From Myxococcales bacterium (GTDB lineage: Bacteria > Myxococcota > UBA727 > JABDBI01), in the NCBI GenBank assembly GCA_023248595.1, contig JAHFEG010000020.1:1-36462 (forward strand): 36,462 nt of DNA, read 5' to 3'. Both the position numbers and the translations under genes were made by a program. The first letter of the stretch is position 1. The number at the start of each line of letters is the position of its first letter. The notes beneath the pieces are model-generated. The model had not been told where the DNA came from, made no database searches, and saw only the letters and a program-made list of their open reading frames with translations. Positions 1 to 6,610 of this stretch are shown piece after piece.

Positions 1-20
1 TGGATTCGGAAAATATGAGA

Positions 21-97
21 TAGAGCTGTTCATTCATGGTGACTTAATTGTTTTTTATTTCAAGAACTTAAGTCAATTGAACAGCTCTACTTTTTTT
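21..97 (+). terminator. Rho-independent terminator of an upstream gene
   Basis: A 12-bp perfect stem (21-32 with 78-89, core AGAGCTGTTCA) encloses a second 8-bp stem (40-47 TGACTTAA with 68-75). It is followed at once by seven T residues (91-97). This is the layout of an intrinsic terminator read on the + strand, so it should end a gene that lies before the window. The minus-strand side has no T run, so it does not look bidirectional. Confidence 0.8.
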
Positions 98-101
98 ATC
101 C

Positions 102-130
102 CTTACACGAGACTCGCGTAGTGAGGTAAG
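102..130. repeat. Short structured element, possible interspersed repeat
   Basis: The segment is bounded by CTTAC (102-106) and GTAAG (126-130). It contains small internal hairpins (CGAG/CTCG, and CTCGC/GTGAG with one G-T pair). It lies between the terminator and the first ORF and codes for nothing visible. It could be one copy of a repetitive extragenic element, but no second copy occurs in this window, so this remains a guess. Confidence 0.25.
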
Positions 131-179
131 CCGAGGGTTCGATAAATTTAGGTTTTTTTCTCTAGGGTATATTGATGCT

Positions 180-368
180 ATGCCTGATCAAAAACGTGCA
201 GAGGTACGAGTAACACTAGCTGATCTATGTAGAAAGGAGATTAATCGACTAATAGCAGAGATTACCAAAGGCCAAAACCAAGAAAAGCGTGAGCTGATGG
301 CGGCAGCCTTTAAAAAAGCACTGCCTGCTTCTCTGGTCGCGTGTATGGACGAAAATCGCTTTGAATAA
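180..368 (+). CDS. Hypothetical small protein (62 aa), doubtful
   Basis: The product is a charged, mostly helical-looking peptide with no signal peptide, membrane segment or motif that I recognise. It has an ATG start, but only a weak AGGG-like ribosome site lies about 14 bases upstream. It stands alone between the upstream terminator and hemY. The following bases, 369-497, hold no clear promoter or other gene. The amino-acid mix (many Lys, Glu, Ala, Leu) is protein-like rather than random, which is the only reason to keep it. It may be a real small orphan gene or a chance ORF. Confidence 0.35.
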   Translation: MPDQKRAEVRVTLADLCRKEINRLIAEITKGQNQEKRELMAAAFKKALPASLVACMDENRFE

Positions 369-497
369 TTGGAACCAGTTTGTTCATCCATGTGTTAATT
401 ACTACCAATGCCAAGCTTCGATATGTCTCTATTTAATTTTTGTTGATTGCTAAAAATTTTATTCCCGCTATTTGCTTGTTACAAGAAGGAAATAGCC

Positions 498-1931
498 ATG
501 GAATTGAATTCTATAGAGCAACCGATCGATATTGCAATTATCGGTGCAGGCATCACAGGTCTTGCTGCTGCCTATGAAGTGCAGCATTGGGCAGAAGAAA
601 ATAACCACCCTTTTTCTTTTCAATTATTTGAAGCTTCCTCAGTTGTTGGCGGTAAAATTACGACTGATATTATAGAGAATGAAGAAGGTAGATTTCTTTT
701 AGAGCAAGGGCCCGATTCATTTTTAGTGCAAAAGCCCTGGGCGCTTGAATTGGCAAAGCAGTTAGGGCTTAAATATGAATTATTAGAAACAAATTCACAT
801 CAACGCCATGTGTTTGTCCTTAAAAAAGGCCAATTGAGAAAAATACCAGATGGCATGATGTTAATGGTGCCGACACGGTTTTGGCCTTTTGTGACGACGT
901 CTGTGCTTTCGTGGCGCGGAAAAATACGTGCAGCATTAGAAATTTTTATCCCGAAAAAAAAAGATAATGTGGATGAATCTGTCGCGCAGTTTGTACAAAG
1001 AAGACTTGGGAAAGAAATTTTTGATTACATTGCTGAACCCTTATTGGCTGGTATTTATAACGCTGACTCCTCTCGCCAAAGCTTGCGAGCAACTTTTCCG
1101 CAGTTTGCTGCGATGGAAGAAACATACGGCAGCCTGATTCGAGGGATGTTGCTGGCCCCTAAAAGCACAACAAAAAGTCCTTTTGTCTCTTTTAAAAATG
1201 GCATGCAGACACTTGTGTTGGCGCTCGAAAAAAAGTTGGCTGCTTTCGTTAAACGAAATGCCAAAGTCAAATCAATTGTCAAAAAAGACGGCGGATTCTA
1301 CGAAATCAATTTTCTAGATGGTCAAGTTAGATGCGCGAAGTCTATTATCTTGACGACGCCGGCTGTTTTTTGTGCAGAATTATTGGAGATTATTTCACCA
1401 GAGGCATCAAAAAATTTACGACAATTACGCACCAGCGCGAGTGGCTGTATCTATTTTGCTTTTCGAAAATTAGATATTGATCATCCGCTTAAAGGATTTG
1501 GCTTTGTTGTGCCTATCAGCGAGAAACGAGCAATCAATGCCATTACCTGGGTATCATCCAAATTAGAAAAAAGAGTACCATCCAATGCTGTTCTTTTACG
1601 GGTGTTTTTTGGTGGCTATAAAAATCCGGCTATTATGACCAAAAGCGATATTGAGATTGAGAACATTGCTTTTCAGGAATTAAAGCAAATTATGAAAATT
1701 AATGTGGATCCTATATTTTCAAAAATATACCGTCATAATCACGAGAATCCCCAGTACGAGGTTGGCCATCTACAGCAAATAGAAAAAATAATGGCGGCGC
1801 TTCCAGATGGTATCGAGATTGCAGGCAGTGCTTATGGCGGTGTGGGTATACCCGATTGCATAAATCAGGGACGGATGAAAGCACAAAAAGCGATTGAATA
1901 CATATTGAGAAAGTCGAGCAGTACTTTATGA
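498..1931 (+). CDS. hemY: Protoporphyrinogen oxidase, oxygen-dependent HemY type
   Basis: This is a FAD enzyme that oxidises protoporphyrinogen IX (or coproporphyrinogen III in some lineages) late in heme synthesis. The protein has 477 residues, the usual family length. The N-terminus carries the dinucleotide-binding motif IGAGITGLAAAYEV. The C-terminus has the second FAD contact, YGGVGIPDCINQGR. I chose the ATG at 498 because AAGAAGGA lies 7 bases upstream; a TTG at 447 in the same frame has no such site. hemL follows after a palindromic repeat, and hemX and hemA come next, which supports the heme role. The same family is also named hemG (TIGR00562) in some annotations. Which porphyrinogen it uses cannot be read from the sequence. 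Confidence 0.9.
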   Translation: MELNSIEQPIDIAIIGAGITGLAAAYEVQHWAEENNHPFSFQLFEASSVVGGKITTDIIENEEGRFLLEQGPDSFLVQKPWALELAKQLGLKYELLETNSHQRHVFVLKKGQLRKIPDGMMLMVPTRFWPFVTTSVLSWRGKIRAALEIFIPKKKDNVDESVAQFVQRRLGKEIFDYIAEPLLAGIYNADSSRQSLRATFPQFAAMEETYGSLIRGMLLAPKSTTKSPFVSFKNGMQTLVLALEKKLAAFVKRNAKVKSIVKKDGGFYEINFLDGQVRCAKSIILTTPAVFCAELLEIISPEASKNLRQLRTSASGCIYFAFRKLDIDHPLKGFGFVVPISEKRAINAITWVSSKLEKRVPSNAVLLRVFFGGYKNPAIMTKSDIEIENIAFQELKQIMKINVDPIFSKIYRHNHENPQYEVGHLQQIEKIMAALPDGIEIAGSAYGGVGIPDCINQGRMKAQKAIEYILRKSSSTL

Positions 1932-1942
1932 CGACCAGCAAC

Positions 1943-2009
1943 TTTGTCATCCCGCACTTGGTGCGGGATCCAGGATCCATGGATTCCGGAACAGGTCCGG
2001 AATGACAAA
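1943..2009. repeat. 67-bp palindromic interspersed repeat
   Basis: The outer ends are an 8-bp inverted repeat, TTTGTCAT (1943-1950) and ATGACAAA (2002-2009). Inside are two strong hairpins: CCCGCAC TTG GTGCGGG (1951-1967) and ATTCCGGA ACAGG TCCGGAAT (1983-2003), with an ATCCATGGAT palindrome between them. This pattern resembles the widespread small palindromic elements of proteobacteria that start with GTCATCCCGC or GTCATTCCGG. It lies between hemY and hemL and reads through in frame with hemL, giving a false N-terminal extension. It could act as an RNA structure between the two genes. Confidence 0.85.
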
Positions 2010-2039
2010 AACATGACGATTAATTGGAAGGAATCATTC

Positions 2040-3350
2040 ATGAAAACAACACAATCAGAAAATCTTTATCAACGAGCCCAATGCGTAACGCCGGGTGGTG
2101 TGAATAGTCCTGTTCGTGCTTTTAAAGGCGTCGGTGGTACGCCGAGATTTATTGCGCGTGGCGAAGGTGCTTATGTATTTGACGTCGATAATAATCAGTA
2201 TCTCGATTATGTGCTTTCCTGGGGACCTTTGATTTTAGGACATGCGCACCCCGCTGTTATTGCTGCAATTTATGAGGCAGCCAGTCTGGGTACCAGCTTT
2301 GGAGCACCCACTGAGAGAGAAGTTCAATTAGCGACAAGTATTGTCAATTTATTTCCGTCAATTGATATGATGCGTTTTGTCAGCAGCGGCACTGAAGCAA
2401 CCATGAGTGCTATTCGCTTAGCCAGAGCTTTTACGGGTCGAGAAAAAATTATTAAATTTAGCGGTGGATTTCATGGACACGCAGACATGTTGCTGGCAGA
2501 AGCTGGCAGTGGCATGGCCACGTTAAGTTTGCCAAGTTGTGCAGGCGTTCCTATTGCGGCCACGGCTGATACGATCATTGTTCCTTACAATGATCTAGAA
2601 GCGACAACTCAAGTATTTGAAAAAAATATTGGTAAGATTGCGGGCATTATTGTTGAACCTATCGCCGGTAATATGGGTTTTGTTTTGCCTTCTGCCGATT
2701 TTTTACCGGGCCTTTCTGTATTGTGTAAACAGCATGGTGCGCTCTTTATCTTCGATGAAGTGATGACAGGCTTTCGTGCCGCATGGCCTGGAACCCAAAC
2801 GCATTACAATATTATTCCTGATATAACTTGTTTGGGCAAAGTGATTGGTGGTGGTTTACCAATTGCTGCTTATGGCGGCCGTCAGGAAATTATGGAAAAA
2901 GTAGCACCACTGGGTGCCATGTATCAAAGTGGAACTTTGTCTGGAAACCCACTGGGTACAGCCGCAGGAATAGCGACGTTAAAAATATTAGAGACCCCTG
3001 CTCTTTTTGCAGAAATCACCCAGAAAACCTCTCGCTTAATTGAAGGCATTCAGCATGTAGCACAGGTTCATCGTATTCGTATTCAGGCTTCTAGCATGGG
3101 AAGTATGTTTGGTTTTTACTTTTTAAATGGCGAAACACCTGAACTGGAAAACCCAATTACCAATTATGAAGAGGCTAAAAAATATGTTCACAGCAAACGC
3201 TATGCACAGTTTTTTCATGAAATGCTGAACAGAGGTTATTATTTTGCACCCAGTGCTTTTGAAGCAGGATTTTTAAGTTCTGCGCATAGCGATACAGATA
3301 TTGAAAATACACTCACTGCTTTTCATGAAACTTTTAAAGTACTAGGTTAA
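2040..3350 (+). CDS. hemL: Glutamate-1-semialdehyde 2,1-aminomutase
   Basis: This PLP enzyme turns glutamate-1-semialdehyde into 5-aminolevulinate, the second step of the C5 heme pathway. It works directly after HemA, which is two genes downstream. The protein has 436 residues, normal for the family. It shows the class III aminotransferase pattern, with FDEVMTGFR at about 238-246 and the PLP lysine K267 in GKVIGGGLP. I chose the ATG at 2040, with GGAAG at 2026-2030, 9 bases upstream. An in-frame ATG at 1944 would only add residues encoded by the palindromic repeat, so it is rejected. hemX starts 4 bases after the stop, so the two are probably co-transcribed. Confidence 0.96.
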   Translation: MKTTQSENLYQRAQCVTPGGVNSPVRAFKGVGGTPRFIARGEGAYVFDVDNNQYLDYVLSWGPLILGHAHPAVIAAIYEAASLGTSFGAPTEREVQLATSIVNLFPSIDMMRFVSSGTEATMSAIRLARAFTGREKIIKFSGGFHGHADMLLAEAGSGMATLSLPSCAGVPIAATADTIIVPYNDLEATTQVFEKNIGKIAGIIVEPIAGNMGFVLPSADFLPGLSVLCKQHGALFIFDEVMTGFRAAWPGTQTHYNIIPDITCLGKVIGGGLPIAAYGGRQEIMEKVAPLGAMYQSGTLSGNPLGTAAGIATLKILETPALFAEITQKTSRLIEGIQHVAQVHRIRIQASSMGSMFGFYFLNGETPELENPITNYEEAKKYVHSKRYAQFFHEMLNRGYYFAPSAFEAGFLSSAHSDTDIENTLTAFHETFKVLG

Positions 3351-3354
3351 GATC

Positions 3355-3813
3355 ATGCTTTTGTGGATGCATCTTGGTTTTTCTCTTGCCTCAGATGTTT
3401 TGCTGGTACTGACGGCAGTCGTATCGCTTGCCTATTTGATTCAAGATCATTTGCTGAAAAATAAAAAAGTAACGTTGTCCTGGCTGCACCTGCCCTCCAT
3501 TCAAGTTCTTGATGAGGTTGGACTTAAAATCCTGACACTTTCTTTTTTATTGATGACCATCGGTATTTGCACCGGTAGTTTATTGGCGAAACGATATTGG
3601 GGTCCTGGTTGGTATTTGGATATTAGGCAAATCTGGTCGACGGCAACATGGCTTCTTTTTGCTGTGGTATTATTGGCTAGGTTTACAGTGGGCTGGCGTG
3701 GCAGGCGCGCAGCCTTGGTAACATTGGTCGGTGTCACTTTTGTGATTACAGGTTTATTTATTTTGAATTATGTGAGCTGGACGAAGCACGTCGCCACCGG
3801 GAGCTTAACATGA
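3355..3813 (+). CDS. HemX/CcsA-family membrane protein, short form
   Basis: This is a membrane protein of 152 residues with about four hydrophobic helices. The stretch WGPGWYLDIRQIW followed by GWRGRRAAL matches the last half of the cytochrome c assembly (CcsA/HemX) family, where the usual motif is close to WGRYWGWDPKE. Known HemX proteins have about 260-280 residues, so this copy lacks the first half, and its tryptophan-rich motif is degenerate. It starts 4 bases after hemL and its stop overlaps the hemA start (ATGA). HemX proteins next to hemA are thought to affect HemA level or activity. Whether this short version works the same way is inference. A full CcsA is encoded elsewhere in the window (22653-24065). 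Confidence 0.75.
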   Translation: MLLWMHLGFSLASDVLLVLTAVVSLAYLIQDHLLKNKKVTLSWLHLPSIQVLDEVGLKILTLSFLLMTIGICTGSLLAKRYWGPGWYLDIRQIWSTATWLLFAVVLLARFTVGWRGRRAALVTLVGVTFVITGLFILNYVSWTKHVATGSLT

Positions 3814-5102
3814 CTGCCGCTTGTTTCGATAACACCATGCAGCCTGATCTGGTGTGTGTGGGGCTAAATCATCAAAGAGCACCTGTTGAGATTAGAGAGA
3901 AAGCTGCTTTTCATGCGATGAACGTTGATGATGCTTTGCGTTCCTTGCTTGCTTGTGACGCTGTCGATGAGGCTGCTATCTTAAGCACTTGTAATCGTGT
4001 AGAACTTTATGCTCATGGCAATTGGACAAGAGCGCAAGATTCTTTGGAAAATTTTCTGCATGAATATCATGGTATTCCTGAGCGTGTTTTAAGTCCGCAT
4101 ATTTATCGATTTAATGGCATTAATGCTTTGGCTCAACTTTTCCGGGTCGCTACTTCGGTTGATTCGCTAATGATTGGTGAGCCACAAATTTTGGGACAGG
4201 TGAAAGACGCCTATACGCGCGCACATCGAGTGGGTTCGGTTGGCCCTTCTTTGACGCAAGCATTTAGCCAAGCTTTTTTAACAGCAAAAAGGGTACGCAG
4301 TGAAACCGCTATTGGAAAAAATGCAGTGACTGTGAGTTTTGCTGCGGCCCAGTTGGCTCAAAAAGTATTTGGCAATCTCAAAAATCTTTCTTGCTTATTG
4401 ATTGGTGCCGGTGAAATGAGTGAACTGGCTGCTCAATATTTTAAGAAAAAAGGCGCTCATGTTATTGTCGCTAATCGTTCTTTTGAGCATGCGCAAATCT
4501 TAGCGCAAAAATATAACGGTCAAGCACACGATTTAGAAAATATCGCGTTTTTACTGGCAACTGCGGATGTGGTTTTAACTTCGACAGCTTCTACCAATGT
4601 TTTAATTTCTGGTGAACTAATGCGTCGCGTTATGCGCGCGCGACGTTATAAGCCAATTTTCTTGGTTGATATCGCTGTGCCTCGCAATATTGATCCGCAA
4701 ATTAGTTCTATTGATGGCGTATATTTGTACAACATCGATGATTTAGCGCTTGTCGCTGCCAATAATTTTCAAGATCGTAGCAAAGAGGCTACGCTTGCCG
4801 AAGCGATTATTAGCCAAGAATTGCAATTCTATGCAGAAAAGTGTCACGAAAAACGCGTGTCACCATTAATAGCGACACTGAAAAAACAGAGTTTTCAAAT
4901 AGCCGATCAAGAAGTAGCTAAAATATTAGCATCTTTAAACGGTAAGCTATCGCCTGATGCTCGCCAAAAAATTGAACAAATGGCATATGGTATTGTTAAC
5001 AAAATGCTTCACAAACCGATTATCGAATTAAAAACTTGTGCCAAACAAAATCTTGATCATGAGCAAACCATTGCTTTAGCTGAAAAGCTGTTTGGGGTTT
5101 GA
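3810..5102 (+). CDS. hemA: Glutamyl-tRNA reductase
   Basis: This enzyme reduces glutamyl-tRNA to glutamate-1-semialdehyde with NADPH, the first committed step of the C5 heme pathway. The protein has 430 residues. The start region VCVGLNHQRAPVEIRE and the catalytic cysteine C61 in ILSTCNRVELYAHG are clear. An NADPH-binding motif, LLIGAGEMSELAA, begins near residue 197. A helical dimerisation tail ends the protein. The ATG at 3810 overlaps the hemX stop and has GGGAG upstream; a second ATG at 3837 lacks a ribosome site. The usual deltaproteobacterial partner hemC does not follow. A small unknown ORF and a recombinase module come next instead. Confidence 0.96.
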   Translation: MTAACFDNTMQPDLVCVGLNHQRAPVEIREKAAFHAMNVDDALRSLLACDAVDEAAILSTCNRVELYAHGNWTRAQDSLENFLHEYHGIPERVLSPHIYRFNGINALAQLFRVATSVDSLMIGEPQILGQVKDAYTRAHRVGSVGPSLTQAFSQAFLTAKRVRSETAIGKNAVTVSFAAAQLAQKVFGNLKNLSCLLIGAGEMSELAAQYFKKKGAHVIVANRSFEHAQILAQKYNGQAHDLENIAFLLATADVVLTSTASTNVLISGELMRRVMRARRYKPIFLVDIAVPRNIDPQISSIDGVYLYNIDDLALVAANNFQDRSKEATLAEAIISQELQFYAEKCHEKRVSPLIATLKKQSFQIADQEVAKILASLNGKLSPDARQKIEQMAYGIVNKMLHKPIIELKTCAKQNLDHEQTIALAEKLFGV

Positions 5103-5283
5103 ACGCGATGCCGATCAGCGCATTGTTTTAATTCCCTTTATGGAGATTCCGGCGCGTGAAAAGTGGCTTTTTGAAAATAAGCTGGTGCTTGCGAAAATAA
5201 CCCAAGGTTTAAAAGACGCAGCCGAAAATAAAACCCAAGATTTAGGCAGCTTTGCAAAATTCCAAGATGATGAGATTGATTAA
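5092..5283 (+). CDS. Small unknown protein overlapping hemA, weakly antitoxin-like
   Basis: The ORF has 63 codons from a TTG at 5092 that overlaps the hemA stop; an ATG at 5140 would give 47 residues. The tail (KWLFENKLVLAKITQGLKDA, then DLGSFAKF and DDEID) resembles the C-terminal ends of some Phd/YefM-type antitoxins, in which a WL-x-N-x-x-AL-x-x-x-x-x-GL pattern is common. The DNA-binding N-terminal half of such antitoxins is absent. The stop overlaps an ATG (TAATG) that opens a 31-residue ORF (5283-5378), a spacing typical of toxin-antitoxin pairs. That second ORF matches nothing I know. It could be a decayed pair or a genuine small gene. Confidence 0.4.
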   Translation: MGFERDADQRIVLIPFMEIPAREKWLFENKLVLAKITQGLKDAAENKTQDLGSFAKFQDDEID

Positions 5284-5416
5284 TGTATCAGCCGCTTACC
5301 GAATTTTTTGGTATTACGGCCCCGCCCAAAAGTATATTACGATCGTCGCGATTGTTCCTCATCTCTAGTCGCATTTAAAATCTATCTCTGTAAAAATCTC
5401 TTTATTGTTTTTATAA

Positions 5417-5444
5417 ATTTCTGATAATGGAGGTTATCAGAAGA
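5417..5444. other. dif-like palindrome, candidate recombination core site
   Basis: Two 11-base arms flank a 6-base spacer: ATTTCTGATAA (5417-5427), TGGAGG (5428-5433) and TTATCAGAAGA (5434-5444). The inner nine bases of each arm are perfectly inverted. The ATAA-6-TTAT core and the 11-6-11 spacing are those of Xer/dif sites. On the minus strand, the arm TTATCAGAAAT matches the E. coli XerD arm TTATGTTAAAT at 8 of 11 bases. It lies about 1.1 kb before a tyrosine recombinase gene, so it could be that enzyme's core site. A plain hairpin is the alternative; there is no T run after it. Confidence 0.4.
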
Positions 5445-5448
5445 TTTC

Positions 5449-5490
5449 GTATTAATTTTATTAATACTACTACATAGTATTAATACTATG
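5449..5490. promoter_or_regulatory. Cluster of GTATTAAT half-sites, candidate operator
   Basis: Four exact copies of the octamer GTATTAAT or its complement occur in alternating orientation: 5449-5456 (+), 5460-5467 (-), 5477-5484 (+) and 5479-5486 (-). The last two form part of an 18-bp perfect palindrome (5473-5490, CATAGTATTAATACTATG). A looser copy (ATTAATAT) lies at 5502-5509. A -10-like TATGAT at 5487-5492 overlaps the palindrome. The cluster ends about 80 bases before a KfrA-like DNA-binding gene. KfrA proteins are known to repress their own promoters through inverted repeats, so autoregulation is the likely role. Confidence 0.55.
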
Positions 5491-5569
5491 ATTGACTAAA
5501 AATTAATATCCTGTACACCGCTGCTTATATTTTTCGTGATAAAACTTGAGGATAGAGCGGAGAAAAACG

Positions 5570-6610
5570 ATGGATTACCCTGGGACTCGAAGAGAAAATG
5601 AAGTTTGGAAAGCCTGCGATGACTTATGGGCACTTCATGCCGCACCCAATAAGATAACTGGCGACGCTATTCGCGACCAGCTCATAATTTTGGGTTATAA
5701 AAAAGGTAGCCCTAATGAAATTTATAAATTTCGCCGTAGTTGGAAGATAAGCAGGGGAATTTCTGACATGGAGATGGGGGCTGAATCGTTAGAAAGTCCC
5801 AGTGATCCCATTAGCCGCGCGGTTTCTTTGGTTTATGAACAAATCCAAAGTGAAAGCCAAAATCACTTAGAAAAAATGCACCAGGATTTTGCAGAAAAGT
5901 TGGAGAAATCCCACCAAGAATACAGTGCGTTAAAAGAAGCCCATGAAAAACTGCAGACACACCAGGAAACTTTAGACAGCCGGCTTGCTGAACTGCAGCA
6001 GCAGCATGGTCAATTGCAAACGCAACTCAGTGAAGAAAAAAGCATGCACGCACTGACGATGCAACGCTATCAAACCAGTGAAGAATTGTTTTACCAATAC
6101 AAGACAGATTTTAACTTGTTATTAGCTGAATTAAAATCAGTGCAAGAAAAAGAGATCGATTTTTGGAAAGAGAAAGCACGGAAAACTCTTTTCGAAAAAG
6201 AGCAAAGTATTTTGCAATTACAAAATACCTATAAAGAACAATGGCAAGCATTTAGCGAAGAAACAAATCAATCTCGTGTACTTTTAAGGCAACTTCAGGA
6301 AAAGAATGAGTTAGTTGTTAAAAATTACGCTGTGCAGCAAGAAAAATGTGAGCAATTGCGACATGAATTAAATGTGGTGAGCAAAAAGCTTAGCAAAGAA
6401 GAGCAAGAATCAGAACAAGCGACAAAGCTTTGGCGAGCACTTGAAATTAAATATGCGACTGTTCGCGGGGAATTGGCTGTCGCTAATAAACGCAGTATTG
6501 AATACAAAGGATTTTGGCAAAAACTGCAACGTGAGTTGACGTATCGACAAAAAAACCAGGAAAAAGCCGATGGCACCTCTACAGGAAGTACAGAAATTAG
6601 CGCCGATTAA
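5570..6610 (+). CDS. KfrA-like coiled-coil DNA-binding protein
   Basis: The protein has 346 residues. Residues about 8-60 look like the KfrA N-terminal DNA-binding domain: a helical segment with ITGDAIRDQL, then KKGSPNEIYKFRRSW. From about residue 80 to 330 it is an almost unbroken Glu/Gln/Lys/Leu coiled coil. KfrA proteins are plasmid-linked DNA-binding proteins that repress their own promoters and may help segregation. The start is the ATG at 5570, with CGGAG 7 bases upstream; a TTG at 5546 has no ribosome site. A palindromic half-site cluster lies just upstream. The end overlaps the recombinase gene by 41 bases, so the pair is likely co-translated. Its role beside a recombinase is inference: accessory factor, regulator, or both. 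Confidence 0.75.
   Translation: MDYPGTRRENEVWKACDDLWALHAAPNKITGDAIRDQLIILGYKKGSPNEIYKFRRSWKISRGISDMEMGAESLESPSDPISRAVSLVYEQIQSESQNHLEKMHQDFAEKLEKSHQEYSALKEAHEKLQTHQETLDSRLAELQQQHGQLQTQLSEEKSMHALTMQRYQTSEELFYQYKTDFNLLLAELKSVQEKEIDFWKEKARKTLFEKEQSILQLQNTYKEQWQAFSEETNQSRVLLRQLQEKNELVVKNYAVQQEKCEQLRHELNVVSKKLSKEEQESEQATKLWRALEIKYATVRGELAVANKRSIEYKGFWQKLQRELTYRQKNQEKADGTSTGSTEISAD

Noticed and set aside
1711-1980. 89-codon minus-strand ORF over the end of hemY
   Set aside because: Its first residues come from the palindromic repeat and the rest lies antisense to the FAD domain of hemY.
1944-2039. Longer hemL start at ATG 1944
   Set aside because: The added residues are encoded by the palindromic repeat, the extension has no family counterpart, and the ATG at 2040 has its own ribosome site.
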